A stretch of 64,000 bases of DNA from Acidimicrobiales bacterium (GTDB lineage: Bacteria; Actinomycetota; Acidimicrobiia; Acidimicrobiales; Acidimicrobilacustridaceae), in the NCBI GenBank assembly GCA_018401565.1, contig JAGYKS010000028.1, positions 248,001 through 312,000 of the forward strand, written 5' to 3'. The notes below the pieces were generated by a model. It made no database searches. It had not been told where the DNA came from and saw only the letters and a list, made by a program, of their open reading frames with translations. Positions 18,029-28,563 of the stretch are shown here, in pieces (the stretch's first letter is position 1; each line of letters starts with the position of its first letter). Position numbers and translations under genes: made by a program.

Positions 18029-19150
18029 ATGTTCCGGTTGCAGACCCCGCTCGACGAGCGGTACACCACAGCATCTGACCAGGCCCTCGAGGCCATGATC
18101 GCCGACGCCAAAGCGACGCTCGGCGACCGCCTGTTCATCCTCGGTCACCACTACCAACGCGACGAAGTGATGCGGTGGGCCGACGCCCGGGGCGACTCGT
18201 TCCAGTTGTCCCGCCTGGCCCAGGACAACCCCACCGCCGAGTTCATCGTGTTCTGCGGCGTGCACTTCATGGCCGAATCGGCCGACATCCTCACCGGTGA
18301 CCACCAAAAGGTGATGCTGCCGGACCTCAACGCCGGGTGCTCCATGGCCGACATGGCCGACCTGGAGTCGGTGGAAGAGGCGTGGGAGGCACTGGGCCGG
18401 GTGGTGGACACCGAGCGCATCGTGCCCATCACGTACATGAACTCGGCTGCCGACCTCAAGGCGTTTGTGGGCCGAAATGGTGGTGCGGTGTGCACGTCCA
18501 CCAACGCCCGGGCCGTGCTGGAGTGGGCCCTGGGCAAGGGGGCCTACGCCGCCGACGGGGCCCGTGGCGACCAGGTCCTGTTCTTCCCCGACCAGCACCT
18601 GGGCCGCAACACTGGTCACGCCATGGGGTTCGCCGAGGCCGACATGCGGGTGTGGAACCCGAGGTTCGAAATGGGCGGGCTGGACGAAGCCGACGTGAAG
18701 GAGGCCACCTTCCTGCTGTGGAAGGGCCACTGCTCGGTGCACCAGCGTTTCCGGCCCGAGCACGTGAACGCCTTTCGGGCCCAGCACCCCGATGGCCTGG
18801 TGGTGACCCACCCCGAGTGTGCCCACGACGTGTGCGCCATGGCCGACGCCATGGGATCCACCGACTTCATCGTGCGCTACATCGCCGACGCACCGGCGGG
18901 ATCCACCATCGCCGTTGGCACCGAGATCCACCTGGTCAACCGTCTCAACGACGAAACCCCCGACAAGACGGTGGTGTCGCTGGATCCGCTGATCTGCCCG
19001 TGCTCCACCATGTCGCGCATCGACGAGCCCCATCTGGCGTGGGTGCTGGAAAATCTCGTTGCCGGCAACGTGGTGAACCAGATCACGGTGGATCCCGACA
19101 CCGCCCACTGGGCTCGCGTGGCGCTGCAACGCATGCTCGACATCACCTGA
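18029..19150 (+). CDS. nadA: Quinolinate synthase
   Basis: Condenses iminoaspartate with dihydroxyacetone phosphate to quinolinate in NAD synthesis, using a [4Fe-4S] cluster. About 373 residues from ATG 18,029, chosen because AAAGGA lies about nine bases upstream; the frame is open 81 bases further to 17,948. Typical motifs: LGHHYQRDEV, FCGVHFMAESADIL, CSMADM, FFPDQHLGRNT, WKGHCSVHQRF, VTHPEC, and LICPCSTMSRI. No nadB or nadC is adjacent. Isolated between the uvr genes, divergent from uvrC and convergent with uvrA. Intact. Confidence 0.93.
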   Translation: MFRLQTPLDERYTTASDQALEAMIADAKATLGDRLFILGHHYQRDEVMRWADARGDSFQLSRLAQDNPTAEFIVFCGVHFMAESADILTGDHQKVMLPDLNAGCSMADMADLESVEEAWEALGRVVDTERIVPITYMNSAADLKAFVGRNGGAVCTSTNARAVLEWALGKGAYAADGARGDQVLFFPDQHLGRNTGHAMGFAEADMRVWNPRFEMGGLDEADVKEATFLLWKGHCSVHQRFRPEHVNAFRAQHPDGLVVTHPECAHDVCAMADAMGSTDFIVRYIADAPAGSTIAVGTEIHLVNRLNDETPDKTVVSLDPLICPCSTMSRIDEPHLAWVLENLVAGNVVNQITVDPDTAHWARVALQRMLDIT

Positions 19151-19250
19151 GGCACGCCCACCGGTGACGCCTGCGGTCATGGAATGCCTGCGTGCACGTG
19201 GCGCCCGTGTCACCTGGGTCCCGAGCGCTGCGGGCAGCGCCGACTCGGCG

Positions 19251-22118
19251 CTAGGCCAGATTCAGGTACGGCGCCAGGAATCGGCCGGTGTGGCTGTCGG
19301 GGTTGGCGGCCACCTGTTCGGGGGTGCCCTCGGCCACCACCAGTCCCCCACCGCGTCCGCCCTCGGGCCCCATGTCGATGATCCAGTCGGCGGTCTTGAT
19401 CACATCCAGGTTGTGTTCGATGACCAGCACCGTGTTGCCGCCGTCGACCAGACGTCCCAGCACGATGAGCAGGCGCCGGACATCTTCGAAATGCAGCCCG
19501 GTGGTGGGTTCGTCGAGGATGTACATGGTGTGGCCGGTGGAGCGCTTGGCCAGCTCGGCGGCCAGCTTCACCCGCTGGGCTTCACCACCTGACAGCGTGG
19601 GCGCCGGTTGACCCAGGCGCACGTACCCAAGCCCCACATCCACCAGCGTCTGCAGATGACGGGCGATGGGTGGCTGGTTGGAAAAGAACTCGAGGGCCTC
19701 GGCGCACGGCATGTCCAGCACCTCGGCGATGGTGTGGCCCTTGAACTCGATTTCCAGGGTGTCGCGGTTGTACCGGTCGCCCTTGCACACCTCGCACGGC
19801 ACGTACACGTCGGGCAGAAAGTGCATCTCGATCTTGATGGTGCCGTCACCCGAACACGCCTCGCAGCGGCCGCCCGACACATTGAACGAAAAACGCCCGG
19901 GCATGTAGCCGCGCACCTTGGACTCGGGGGTCTGGGCGAACAGCTTGCGGATGTGGTCGAACATGCCGGTGTAGGTGGCGGGGTTGGATCGCGGCGTGCG
20001 ACCGATGGGGGTCTGGTCGATGTTGATGACCTTGTCCACCTGGTCCACTCCCTCAACCCGCAGGTGCCGACCGGGCGGGATGCGTGACCCGTACACCTGG
20101 GTCATGAGCGACCGGAACAGGATGTCGTTGACCAGCGTGGACTTGCCCGACCCCGACACCCCGGTGACGCACACGAACTGCCGCAGCGGGAAGCTCACGT
20201 CCACGTCACGAAGATTGTGCTCGCGTGCGCCCCGCACCACGATGGCGTCGCCGGTGGCAGGACGGCGCATCTCGGGCACCGCCACCGACCGGCGGCCCGA
20301 CAGGTACTGGCCGGTGATGGAATCCTTGGCCCGCAACAGGCCCTTGACGGTGCCCGAGTGCACGATGTGGCCCCCGTGCTCGCCGGCTCCGGGGCCGATG
20401 TCCACCACGTGGTCGGCGATGCGGATGGTTTCTTCGTCGTGCTCCACCACCACCACGGTGTTGCCCAGGTCGCGCAGGCGCACCAGGGTGTCGATGAGTC
20501 GACGGTTGTCGCGCTGGTGCAAACCGATGGACGGCTCGTCGAGCACGTACAGCACCCCAACCAGCCCCGACCCGATCTGCGACGCCAGGCGGATGCGCTG
20601 GGCCTCGCCACCGGCCAGAGTGCCCGCCGACCGCGACAACGACAAGTAGTCCAGGCCGACGTCGAGCAAAAATCCCATGCGGGCGTTGATTTCCTTGACC
20701 ACCCGTTCGGCGATCATGCGGTCGCGTTCGCTCAGCTCCAGGCCCTCGAGGGCGGCGGCGGCCTCCCCGATGGGCATGTCGCCAATGTCGGCGATGGAGT
20801 GCCCGTCGATGGTGACGGCCAGCGAGAACGGGTTGAGGCGGGCGCCACTGCACACGGTGCACGGCACCTCGCGCATGTACCCCTCGGCCTGAGCCCGCTG
20901 GGTGTCGCTTTCCGAATCGCTGTGACGACGGGCCAGCCACGTCAGCACACCTTCGAACTTGGCCGAGTACGAGCGCTGGCGGCCGTAGCGGTTGCGGTAC
21001 CGCACGTTCACCACCCGGGCGCCGGTGCCGTGCAGGATCAGCTTCTGGTGGGCCTTGGACAGCTCGGCAAACGGCGTATCCAGATCGATCTCGTGCTCGA
21101 CGGCCAGGGCCTCGAGCAGCCGTGCGAAGTACTGGGTGCGGGCTCCGGCCCACGGAGCGATGGCGCCCTCGGACAGCGACAGCCCGGGGTCGGGCACCAC
21201 CAGTTCGGGGTCGGCCTGAAACGTGGTGCCCAGTCCGCTGCACGCCGAGCATGCGCCATAGGGCGAGTTGAACGAAAACGACCGGGGTGCCAGCACGTCG
21301 TACGACTTGCCACAGGTGGGACAGGCCAGGTGCTGGCTGAAACTGAGGAGCATTTCGTCGGCGGAGTCCTCGCCGGGTTCGCGCTCGGCCTCACTGCCCG
21401 CCCCCACGATCTGCACCTCGGCCACGCCGTCGGCCAGGCCCAGGGCGGTCTCCAGCGAATCGGTGAGCCGACGCTCGATGCCATCTCGGCGCACCAGCCG
21501 ATCCACCACCACCGAGATGGTGTGGGTCTCGTAGCGGGCCAGGTCGATGGCCTCACCGATGTCGTGCTGGACGCCGTCGACGATGGTGCGGGCGTAACCC
21601 TGGCTGGCGAGGTCGGCCAGAAGGGTGTCGTAGGTGCCCTTGCGGCCCCGCACCACCGGCGCCAACACCTGGAACCGGGTGCCTTCGGGCAGCTCGAGGA
21701 TGCGGTCCACGATCTGCTGGGGGGTCTGGCGGGCAATGACTGAGCCGTCGTCGGGGCAGTGGGGCACGCCGATGCGGGCGTACAGCAACCGCAGGTAGTC
21801 GTACACCTCGGTGATGGTGCCCACCGTGGACCGGGGGTTGCGGCTGGCCGACTTCTGGTCGATGGAGATGGCCGGCGACAGACCCTCGATGAAGTCCACA
21901 TCCGGCTTGTCCATCTGGCCCAGGAACTGCCGGGCATACGCCGACAGCGACTCCACATACCGGCGCTGGCCCTCGGCGTAGATGGTGTCGAACGCCAGCG
22001 AACTCTTGCCCGACCCCGACAGGCCGGTGAACACAATGAGCTTGTCGCGCGGCAGATCCAGCGAGACATCGCGCAGGTTGTGCTCCCGCGCCCCTTTGAT
22101 CACGATTCTCTCGGCCAC
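19251..22118 (-). CDS. uvrA: UvrABC excinuclease subunit A
   Basis: 955 residues, full length and intact. Damage-recognition ATPase with two ABC modules: Walker [15 protein letters not shown] (N-terminal) and [13 protein letters not shown] (C-terminal), signatures LSGGEAQR-type ([25 protein letters not shown]), and LDEPSIGLH / LDEPTTGLH Walker B regions. Zinc-finger Cys pairs are visible in [10 protein letters not shown]...CSACSG and CEACSGDG...CEVCKGD. The REHNLRDV motif occurs in both halves. Lies about 100 bases downstream of uvrB, in the same direction. Confidence 0.97.
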   Translation of the reverse strand: MAERIVIKGAREHNLRDVSLDLPRDKLIVFTGLSGSGKSSLAFDTIYAEGQRRYVESLSAYARQFLGQMDKPDVDFIEGLSPAISIDQKSASRNPRSTVGTITEVYDYLRLLYARIGVPHCPDDGSVIARQTPQQIVDRILELPEGTRFQVLAPVVRGRKGTYDTLLADLASQGYARTIVDGVQHDIGEAIDLARYETHTISVVVDRLVRRDGIERRLTDSLETALGLADGVAEVQIVGAGSEAEREPGEDSADEMLLSFSQHLACPTCGKSYDVLAPRSFSFNSPYGACSACSGLGTTFQADPELVVPDPGLSLSEGAIAPWAGARTQYFARLLEALAVEHEIDLDTPFAELSKAHQKLILHGTGARVVNVRYRNRYGRQRSYSAKFEGVLTWLARRHSDSESDTQRAQAEGYMREVPCTVCSGARLNPFSLAVTIDGHSIADIGDMPIGEAAAALEGLELSERDRMIAERVVKEINARMGFLLDVGLDYLSLSRSAGTLAGGEAQRIRLASQIGSGLVGVLYVLDEPSIGLHQRDNRRLIDTLVRLRDLGNTVVVVEHDEETIRIADHVVDIGPGAGEHGGHIVHSGTVKGLLRAKDSITGQYLSGRRSVAVPEMRRPATGDAIVVRGAREHNLRDVDVSFPLRQFVCVTGVSGSGKSTLVNDILFRSLMTQVYGSRIPPGRHLRVEGVDQVDKVINIDQTPIGRTPRSNPATYTGMFDHIRKLFAQTPESKVRGYMPGRFSFNVSGGRCEACSGDGTIKIEMHFLPDVYVPCEVCKGDRYNRDTLEIEFKGHTIAEVLDMPCAEALEFFSNQPPIARHLQTLVDVGLGYVRLGQPAPTLSGGEAQRVKLAAELAKRSTGHTMYILDEPTTGLHFEDVRRLLIVLGRLVDGGNTVLVIEHNLDVIKTADWIIDMGPEGGRGGGLVVAEGTPEQVAANPDSHTGRFLAPYLNLA

Positions 22119-22216
22119 CGGCGCAGCCTACCGACGGCACCGGCAGGCCCCGTCACCGGGGCCTGTTGCCGGGCCTGTTGCCGGGGTCTGCCGTCGGGGC
22201 CTGATGCTGGGCGCGA

Positions 22217-24247
22217 TCAGCCGGCGTCGCGCATCTCGCGCTGCAATTCCTTTATTTCGTCCCGCAATCGGGCGGCGTACTCAAAGCGCAGGTCGGCGGC
22301 GGCCTCGTTCATCTCCTCGGTGAGCGTCATGATGAGGCGGTCCAACTCGGCCGGAGCCATGTCGGTGCCTTCCAGCAGGCGCTTCACGCCGCTGGCCACC
22401 CGCTGGCTGCGCACCCCGTCACCGCCGGGCACCAGGCCCCGCTCGCCGGCCGGACGCATCATGGCCAGGATGTCGGTCACCGCCTTGCGCACCGTGGCCG
22501 GCTCGATGCCGTGCTCGAGGTTGTAGGCCTGCTGCAATATCCGGCGACGGTGGGTCTCGGAGATGGCCTTTTCCATGGAGTCGGTGATGCGGTCGGCGTA
22601 CATGAGCACCTGGCCGTCCACGTTTCGAGCCGCACGCCCGATGGTTTGCACCAGAGAGGTCACCGACCGCAAGAAGCCTTCCTTGTCGGCGTCCAAAATG
22701 GCCACCAGCGACACCTCGGGCAGGTCCAGACCCTCACGCAGCAAGTTGATGCCCACCAGCACGTCGAACTCCCCGAGGCGCAAATCCCGCAGGATCTCGA
22801 TGCGCTCGATGGTGTCAATCTCCGAATGCAGGTACCGCACCCGCACACCCTGCTCAAGCAGGTAGTCGGTGAGATCCTCGGACATCTTTTTGGTCAGGGT
22901 GGTCACCAGCACCCGGTCGCCGGCGGCGGTACGGGCCGAGATCTCACCCAGCAGGTCGTCGATCTGACCCTCGGTGGGCCGCACGATCACCTCGGGGTCG
23001 ATCAGGCCAGTGGGGCGAACGATCTGCTCCACCACCTGTGCCGAGTGACCCAGCTCGAACGGTCCCGGGGTTGCCGACAAAAACACCGTCTGGCCCACCC
23101 GCTCGATCACCTCGTCAAAACGCAGTGGACGATTGTCGGCTGCCGACGGCAACCGGAAGCCATGTTCGATGAGGGTGTCCTTGCGGGACTTGTCCCCGGC
23201 GTAGGACCCGTTGAGCTGGGGTACGGCCACGTGCGACTCGTCGATGACGGTGAGGAAGTCGTCGGGGAAATAATCCAGCAGGGTGAACGGAGGCTCGCCG
23301 GACGCCCGACCGTCGATGGGTCCCGAGTAGTTCTCCACCCCGTTGCAAAACCCCATCTCGGCCATCATCTCGAGGTCGTACTGGGTTCGCATGCGCAGCC
23401 GCTGGGCCTCCAGCAGCTTGCCCTGGCTCTCGAACAACGCCAGCTGGCGTTGCAGCTCGTCCTCGATGCGGGCGATGGCGGCACGCATGCGCTCGTCGGA
23501 GGCCACGTAGTGCGAAGCGGGGAAGATCACCAGCTCGTCGAGGGTGGCCAGTCGCTCTCCGGTCACGGGGTCCACTTCATAGATGGACTCCACGTCATCG
23601 CCGAACAGCTCAATGCGCACGACGGTTTCCTGGTAGGCGGGATGCACCTCGATGGTGTCGCCACGCACCCGAAACTTGCCCCGGACCAGACTCACGTCGT
23701 TGCGTTCGTACTGGATGTCGACGAGCTTGCGCAGGATTGAGCGTTGGTCGTGGGTCTCGCCCACCCGCACCACCAGCAGCTGGTCTCCGTACTCAATGGG
23801 CGATCCCAGGCCGTAGATGGCTGATACTGACGCCACCACGATCACGTCACGCCGGGTCAGCAGCGCCGAGGTGGCGGCGTGACGCAAGCGGTCGATCTCG
23901 TCGTTGACCGACGAGTCCTTCTCGATGAACGTGTCGCTGGATGGGATATACGCCTCGGGCTGGTAGTAGTCGTAGTACGACACGAAGTACTCCACCCGGT
24001 TGTCGGGGAAGAACTCCCGGTACTCGTTGGCCAGCTGGGCGGCCAGCGACTTGTTCGGCGCCAGCACCAGCGTGGGGCGCTGCAGCTGTTCGATGGTCCA
24101 CGCCACCGTGGCGCTCTTGCCCGACCCGGTAATGCCCAGCAACGTCTGGAACTTGTCGCCGCGGCGCACACCGTCGACGAGCTCGGCGATGGCCTTGGGC
24201 TGGTCGCCGGCGGGGGCGAAGGGGGCAACCATGCGGAACTCGGACAC
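22217..24247 (-). CDS. uvrB: UvrABC excinuclease subunit B
   Basis: 676 residues, intact. Helicase-like damage-verification subunit. Walker A is [15 protein letters not shown], the beta-hairpin region is [26 protein letters not shown]-like box is VIDESHV, and motif VI is QTIGRAARN. The C-terminal UVR motif ([22 protein letters not shown]) binds UvrC. Divergent from dprE2; the 125-base gap (24,248-24,372) must hold both promoters. Confidence 0.97.
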   Translation of the reverse strand: MSEFRMVAPFAPAGDQPKAIAELVDGVRRGDKFQTLLGITGSGKSATVAWTIEQLQRPTLVLAPNKSLAAQLANEYREFFPDNRVEYFVSYYDYYQPEAYIPSSDTFIEKDSSVNDEIDRLRHAATSALLTRRDVIVVASVSAIYGLGSPIEYGDQLLVVRVGETHDQRSILRKLVDIQYERNDVSLVRGKFRVRGDTIEVHPAYQETVVRIELFGDDVESIYEVDPVTGERLATLDELVIFPASHYVASDERMRAAIARIEDELQRQLALFESQGKLLEAQRLRMRTQYDLEMMAEMGFCNGVENYSGPIDGRASGEPPFTLLDYFPDDFLTVIDESHVAVPQLNGSYAGDKSRKDTLIEHGFRLPSAADNRPLRFDEVIERVGQTVFLSATPGPFELGHSAQVVEQIVRPTGLIDPEVIVRPTEGQIDDLLGEISARTAAGDRVLVTTLTKKMSEDLTDYLLEQGVRVRYLHSEIDTIERIEILRDLRLGEFDVLVGINLLREGLDLPEVSLVAILDADKEGFLRSVTSLVQTIGRAARNVDGQVLMYADRITDSMEKAISETHRRRILQQAYNLEHGIEPATVRKAVTDILAMMRPAGERGLVPGGDGVRSQRVASGVKRLLEGTDMAPAELDRLIMTLTEEMNEAAADLRFEYAARLRDEIKELQREMRDAG

Positions 24248-24372
24248 GACACGAGCGTACTGACACCACCACCGACACGGGTACGCTGGGGCCTTCGCCT
24301 GCTGGTCCGCTGCGACCCTTCACCGTGGAGCCCCCATGCCACTGATGGCTCGCCCAAGGAGATGACATCGCT

Positions 24373-25140
24373 GTGAACGACGCAACGGGTATCCCCCAGA
24401 CCGCGCTGGTGCTCGGAGGGACCTCGGAGATTGCCATTGCCACCATGACCCGGCTGGCGGCCCGTCGGTGTCGGCACATCGTGCTGGCGTGCCGGGACAC
24501 CCAGGGTGGTGCGGTGGCGGCTGCCCACAGCCTGCGCACAGCTGGCGCCACCCAGGTCGACATCATCGACTTCGACGCTGCCGACGCCACAACCCATGCC
24601 GCCACCATCGACGCTGCCACCGAGCTGCTGGGCGACATTGACATGGTGTTGATGGCGTTTGGGGTGCTGGGCAACCAGGCCGACTTTGATGCCGACCCCA
24701 TGGCAGCGGTGGCAGCGGTCAACGTGAACTACACCGCTGCGGTGTCGTGTGGGCTGTTGACGGCGCAGGTGTTGCGGCGTCAGGGGCATGGCACCGTGGT
24801 GATGCTGTCGTCGGTGGCCGCCGAACGGGCCCGGGCCGACAACTTCGTCTACGGCTCATCCAAAGCCGGCCTGGATGCATTCAGTCAGGGATTGTCGGAC
24901 TCGCTGGTGGCGGCCGGTGCCCATGTGCTGGTGGTGCGCCCGGGGTTTGTGCACACCCGCATGACCGCCGGCATGAAGCCGGCTCCATTTTCCACCACCG
25001 CCGACGACGTGGCCGACCGCATCGTGCGGGGCCTGGAGACCGGGGCACACGTGGTGTGGGCCCCGTCGGTTTTGCGGTGGGTGTTCACCGTGATGCGTCA
25101 CTTGCCGCGTGGCGTGTGGCGCAAGGTGTCGGCCCGTTGA
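24373..25140 (+). CDS. dprE2: Decaprenylphospho-beta-D-ribofuranose 2-oxidoreductase, reductase subunit (DprE2-like SDR)
   Basis: 255 residues from GTG 24,373. Short-chain dehydrogenase with the coenzyme motif ALVLGGTSEIAIATM, catalytic Ser in VVMLSSVAA, and YGSSKAG (Tyr-x3-Lys). DprE2 reduces the keto intermediate made by DprE1 to decaprenylphosphoryl-arabinose. The general family is large; assignment rests on the unusual GGTSEIA loop together with the next two genes, a UbiA-type phosphoribosyltransferase and a clear DprE1. Stop overlaps the next start (TTGA). Confidence 0.85.
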   Translation: MNDATGIPQTALVLGGTSEIAIATMTRLAARRCRHIVLACRDTQGGAVAAAHSLRTAGATQVDIIDFDAADATTHAATIDAATELLGDIDMVLMAFGVLGNQADFDADPMAAVAAVNVNYTAAVSCGLLTAQVLRRQGHGTVVMLSSVAAERARADNFVYGSSKAGLDAFSQGLSDSLVAAGAHVLVVRPGFVHTRMTAGMKPAPFSTTADDVADRIVRGLETGAHVVWAPSVLRWVFTVMRHLPRGVWRKVSAR

Positions 25141-26045
25141 TCACCACCACTGCCGTTGGGCTGGTGCGTGGCACCCGTCCGGCCCAATGGACCAAGAACC
25201 TGCTGGTGTTTGCCGCCCCGGTGGCCGCCGGTGTGATCACCCAGCGTCAGGTTGCGCTGGACACGGCTCTGGCGTTCGTTGCCTTTTGCGGGGCGTCAGC
25301 CGGCACCTACCTGCTCAACGACGCCCGAGACGTTGACACCGACCGCAACCACCCCACCAAACGCCTGCGGCCGGTGGCGTCGGGCCAGATCAGCGTCGCC
25401 ACCGCCTACGTGATGGGCGTGGCGTTGCTGGTGGGGTCGGTGGCACTGGGTATGGCCGTGGCCCCGGCACTGGGGTGGACCATCGTCGGGTATCTGGCGC
25501 TCACCACGGCGTACTCGTTCGGGCTCAAGGCGGTGGCCGTGGTGGAGTTGGTGGCAGTGGCCGCCGGGTTCGTGTTGCGCGCTGTTGCCGGGGCGGCTGC
25601 CACCGGTGTGCCGCTGTCGCAATGGTTCCTGCTGGTGACCTCGGCCGGCGCGCTGTTGATGGTGACGGCCAAGCGGGAAGCCGAACTGGCACGCCAGCAT
25701 CGCAGCGATGCCGATCCCACCGAACGGCCCACCCGTGCAGTGCTGGAGTCGTATACCCCGGGCTTTTTGACCTCGGTGCGCACCATCGCTGCTGGTCTGA
25801 TGCTGATCACCTACTGCCTGTGGGCGTTTGAAGATGCCGCCGTCAACGACGTGGTCAGCACCGGCAACGCCCTGTGGCTGCAACTGTCGGTAGTGCCGTT
25901 CGCTGTGGCCGTTTTGCGGTACGTGCTGCTGGCCGACGCCGGCGCAGGCGAACGTCCCGAACGGTTGATGGTCACCGACACCGTGCTGGTGGCGTCGGGC
26001 GCGATGTGGGCCATCATCTATGGCTATGGCATCTATCTCGCCTGA
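25137..26045 (+). CDS. ubiA: Decaprenyl-phosphate phosphoribosyltransferase (UbiA family)
   Basis: 302 residues from a TTG that overlaps the dprE2 stop; a GTG 24 bases later is an alternative. Integral membrane prenyltransferase with several hydrophobic segments. The catalytic first motif is intact: NDARDVDTDRNHPTKRLRP (NDxxD form). The second motif region reads YSFGLKAVAVVELVAVAAGFVLR, with Glu where Asp is usual. It probably transfers 5-phosphoribosyl from PRPP to decaprenyl phosphate, the step before DprE1/DprE2. Three-gene operon with dprE2 and dprE1, whose frame starts before this gene ends. Confidence 0.85.
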   Translation: MITTTAVGLVRGTRPAQWTKNLLVFAAPVAAGVITQRQVALDTALAFVAFCGASAGTYLLNDARDVDTDRNHPTKRLRPVASGQISVATAYVMGVALLVGSVALGMAVAPALGWTIVGYLALTTAYSFGLKAVAVVELVAVAAGFVLRAVAGAAATGVPLSQWFLLVTSAGALLMVTAKREAELARQHRSDADPTERPTRAVLESYTPGFLTSVRTIAAGLMLITYCLWAFEDAAVNDVVSTGNALWLQLSVVPFAVAVLRYVLLADAGAGERPERLMVTDTVLVASGAMWAIIYGYGIYLA

Positions 26046-27408
26046 GCCGGTGGCACACCGGGTACTGACCGGCTGGGGGAACACCCCCCGGTCGTCGGCC
26101 ACGGTGATGCACCCGGCCACCAGCGGCGAAATGGCCGCCAGCCTTGCTGATCCACCGACCCGCGGTGTGGTGGCCCGAGGGTTGGGACGTTCCTACGGCG
26201 ACGCCGCCCAGAACGCTGGCGGACGGGTGGTCGACACCACCGGAGTTGGCCGGGTGGAGATCGACGACGCCGCCGGCACGGTGACGGCCTCGGGTGGCAC
26301 CAGCCTCGACGACCTCATGCGGATCCTGGTGCCACGTGGCCGGTTCGTGCCGGTCACCCCGGGCACCAGATTCGTCACTGTGGGCGGCGCCATTGCCGCC
26401 GACATCCACGGCAAAAACCACCACAAGGTGGGCAGCTGGTGCGAGTCAGTCCAGTCGATGCGCCTGCTGGTGCCATCGGGGGAAATTCTCGAGGTGACCC
26501 CGCAGTCTGACCCCGACCTGTTTTGGGCCACCGCCGGCGGCATGGGCCTCACCGGCATCGTCACCGAGGCCACATTCACCTGTCCGGCCATCGAGACGTC
26601 CCAGGTACTGGTGGACACGGTGCGCGCCGCCGACCTCGACGCCGTGATGGACGCCATGGTCACTGGCGATCACCTGTACGACTACTCGGTGGCGTGGATC
26701 GACCTCATGGCCACCGGCATGTCGATGGGGCGCTCGGTGCTGACCCGTGGGCGATTCGCCCGGCTCGACGAACTCGACGAGCTCGGCGGTGCCACCAGTG
26801 ACCGGCCCCTGGCCTACAACCCCACCGTGCGGTTGGCCGCCCCGCCGTGGGTGCCGCCCGGACTGCTCAACAAGCTGTCGGTGCGGGCCTTCAACGAACT
26901 GTGGTTCCGACGGGCGCCGGAACATCGCAGTGATGAGCTGCAGTCCATCGCCGCCTTCTTTCATCCGTTGGACCTGATGCGGGGATGGAACCGCATCTAC
27001 GGCTCCCGGGGATTCCTCCAGTGGCAGTTCGTGGTGCCCGACGAGGCCCACGACACCCTGCGGTCGGTGGTCGGTGCCCTCACCGAGTCGGGGTGCACGT
27101 CGTTTCTGGCCGTACTCAAGCGGTTCGGCCCCGGCAACGCCGGACCACTGTCGTTTCCGGCACCGGGCTGGACGCTGGCACTCGACATCCCGGCGGCGGT
27201 GGCTGGCCTGGGACCGCTCCTCGACCGCCTCGACGTGATGGTGGCCGACGCCGGAGGCCGCGTGTACCTGGCCAAAGACAGCCGTCTGGACCCGACGTTG
27301 CTGCACCAGATGTACCCCAGACTCGACCAGTGGCGTCAGACCCAACGGCGGGTTGATCCCGACGGGGTCCTCACCAGCGACCTCAACCGGCGCCTCGGAC
27401 TGACCTGA
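26020..27408 (+). CDS. dprE1: Decaprenylphosphoryl-beta-D-ribose oxidase (DprE1)
   Basis: 462 residues. FAD-dependent oxidase of the VAO fold: GLGRSYGDAAQN, PGTRFVTVGGAIAADIHGKNHH (FAD attachment and binding region), C-terminal YLAKDSR (Lys equivalent to M. tuberculosis Lys418) and MYPRLDQW. It oxidises decaprenylphosphoryl-ribose at C2'. The residue matching Cys387 of M. tuberculosis, target of benzothiazinones, is Ala (GWTLALDIP). Start is uncertain: ATG 26,020 overlaps ubiA by 26 bases; ATG 26,026 and GTG 26,050 are alternatives, none with a clear ribosome-binding site. Confidence 0.92.
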   Translation: MAMASISPEPVAHRVLTGWGNTPRSSATVMHPATSGEMAASLADPPTRGVVARGLGRSYGDAAQNAGGRVVDTTGVGRVEIDDAAGTVTASGGTSLDDLMRILVPRGRFVPVTPGTRFVTVGGAIAADIHGKNHHKVGSWCESVQSMRLLVPSGEILEVTPQSDPDLFWATAGGMGLTGIVTEATFTCPAIETSQVLVDTVRAADLDAVMDAMVTGDHLYDYSVAWIDLMATGMSMGRSVLTRGRFARLDELDELGGATSDRPLAYNPTVRLAAPPWVPPGLLNKLSVRAFNELWFRRAPEHRSDELQSIAAFFHPLDLMRGWNRIYGSRGFLQWQFVVPDEAHDTLRSVVGALTESGCTSFLAVLKRFGPGNAGPLSFPAPGWTLALDIPAAVAGLGPLLDRLDVMVADAGGRVYLAKDSRLDPTLLHQMYPRLDQWRQTQRRVDPDGVLTSDLNRRLGLT

Positions 27409-27449
27409 GGCACACCGGCGTTCAGCGGCCTGGCTACTCAGCTACTCAC

Positions 27450-28127
27450 CTACTCAGCTGCCTCGCTACTCGGCGATGCCTGCAGGTCGCACAGCCACGC
27501 CCACACCCGGTCAGTTTCACTGCGCAGGTGGTCAAGGTCCGACGTGTTGTCAATGACCTGATCGGCACGGTCGAGTCGCTCCTGGCGGGTGGCCTGACGG
27601 GACATCCGGGCTGAGGCGTCGGCGGCATCCAGACCCCGCTGTTGCACCAACCGCTGCATCTGCAGGTCGGGATCGGTGTCGACCACGATCACTGCGGCGA
27701 CGTCGGAACGGCCCGTTTCCACCAACAACGGCACGTCCAGCACCACGATGGGCGCCGTGGCCCCATCTGGTACCGGTGCATCAGCGGCAGCAGCCAGGCG
27801 GTTGGCGATCTCGCTACCCACCGCGGGGTGCACCATGGCGTTGAGGTCGGCCAGGGCCTCGGGATCGGCGAACACCACATCGGCCACCGCCTGGCGATCG
27901 AGTGACCCGTCGGACGCGACGATCTGCTGGCCAAACCGTTCCACCATGGCGACGAAAACCTCGGTGCCGGGCTCCTGGAGCTCGCGGGTGATGGCATCGG
28001 CGTCGATGATCACGGCCCCATGATCGGCCAGCATGGCCGACACCGTCGACTTGCCCGACCCGATACCCCCTGTGAGACCGACCACCAGCACGAGTCGCAA
28101 CCTAGCGGTGTCGGTCTGCGCGCGCAC
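27450..28127 (-). CDS. coaE: Dephospho-CoA kinase
   Basis: 225 residues. Last step of coenzyme A synthesis, phosphorylating the 3'-OH of dephospho-CoA. Walker A GLTGGIGSGKSTVSAMLADHGA, DADAITRELQ, the lid/base region FVAMVERFG and VLDVPLLVETG are typical. Starts a few residues before the conserved block; the exact start is uncertain. Convergent with dprE1 and divergent from the Flp pilin gene. In M. tuberculosis coaE neighbours rpsA and uvrB, which are also in this window. Confidence 0.93.
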   Translation of the reverse strand: MRAQTDTARLRLVLVVGLTGGIGSGKSTVSAMLADHGAVIIDADAITRELQEPGTEVFVAMVERFGQQIVASDGSLDRQAVADVVFADPEALADLNAMVHPAVGSEIANRLAAAADAPVPDGATAPIVVLDVPLLVETGRSDVAAVIVVDTDPDLQMQRLVQQRGLDAADASARMSRQATRQERLDRADQVIDNTSDLDHLRSETDRVWAWLCDLQASPSSEAAE

Positions 28128-28237
28128 AGTGGGACTGCGGTGCAGCCAGCCCGAGGCGACGTCAGAGTCATGGGTGAACCGATCGGAACCCCGGGCAGTC
28201 GGGCTCCCAACCTCGTCGCTAATGCAAGGAGCACGAC

Positions 28238-28423
28238 ATGTCCGTTCTTACCTACCTCCGCTCATGGATGCAGCGCCGCTGCACCTCCGACACCGGCGCG
28301 TCGCTGGTGGAGTACTCGCTGCTGGTGTCGCTCATCGCCGTGGTGTGCGTCCTGGCAGTGGCGGGCCTCGGAGCTGACGTCAACGAGCAGTTCGGGAGCC
28401 TCACCGGCCAGCTCGGCGACTGA
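28238..28423 (+). CDS. flp: Flp/Fap-type class IVb pilin
   Basis: 61 residues with AAGGAG upstream of ATG 28,238. A short basic leader (SVLTYLRSWMQRR) precedes the prepilin processing region GASLVEYSLLVSLIAVVCVLAVAGLG: a Gly, then Glu at position +5 and Tyr, followed by the hydrophobic assembly helix. Polymerises into Flp pili for adhesion after processing by a prepilin peptidase, which is not in this window. The Tad export genes lie immediately after it on the opposite strand. Confidence 0.9.
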   Translation: MSVLTYLRSWMQRRCTSDTGASLVEYSLLVSLIAVVCVLAVAGLGADVNEQFGSLTGQLGD

Positions 28424-28467
28424 CTCGCCGTCGGCACGGTCCGGCTGGCCACCATGTGGCCGACACC

Positions 28468-28498
28468 GCCCCGGGTACAGGGTCGCCTGTCCCGGGGC
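28468..28498 (+). terminator. Hairpin terminator after the pilin gene
   Basis: Stem GCCCCGGG-T-ACAGG / CCTGT-CCCGGGGC (13 pairs with one bulged T) around a GTCG loop. No T-run follows, as is common in high-GC Actinobacteria. It separates flp from the convergent tadC. Confidence 0.6.
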
Positions 28499-28563
28499 AC
28501 CCGGCGCGTCCGGTGTGGGGAGGTGGAGAGGGCGATGGCGGATCCGAAGCCCCGGTGTGGCCC

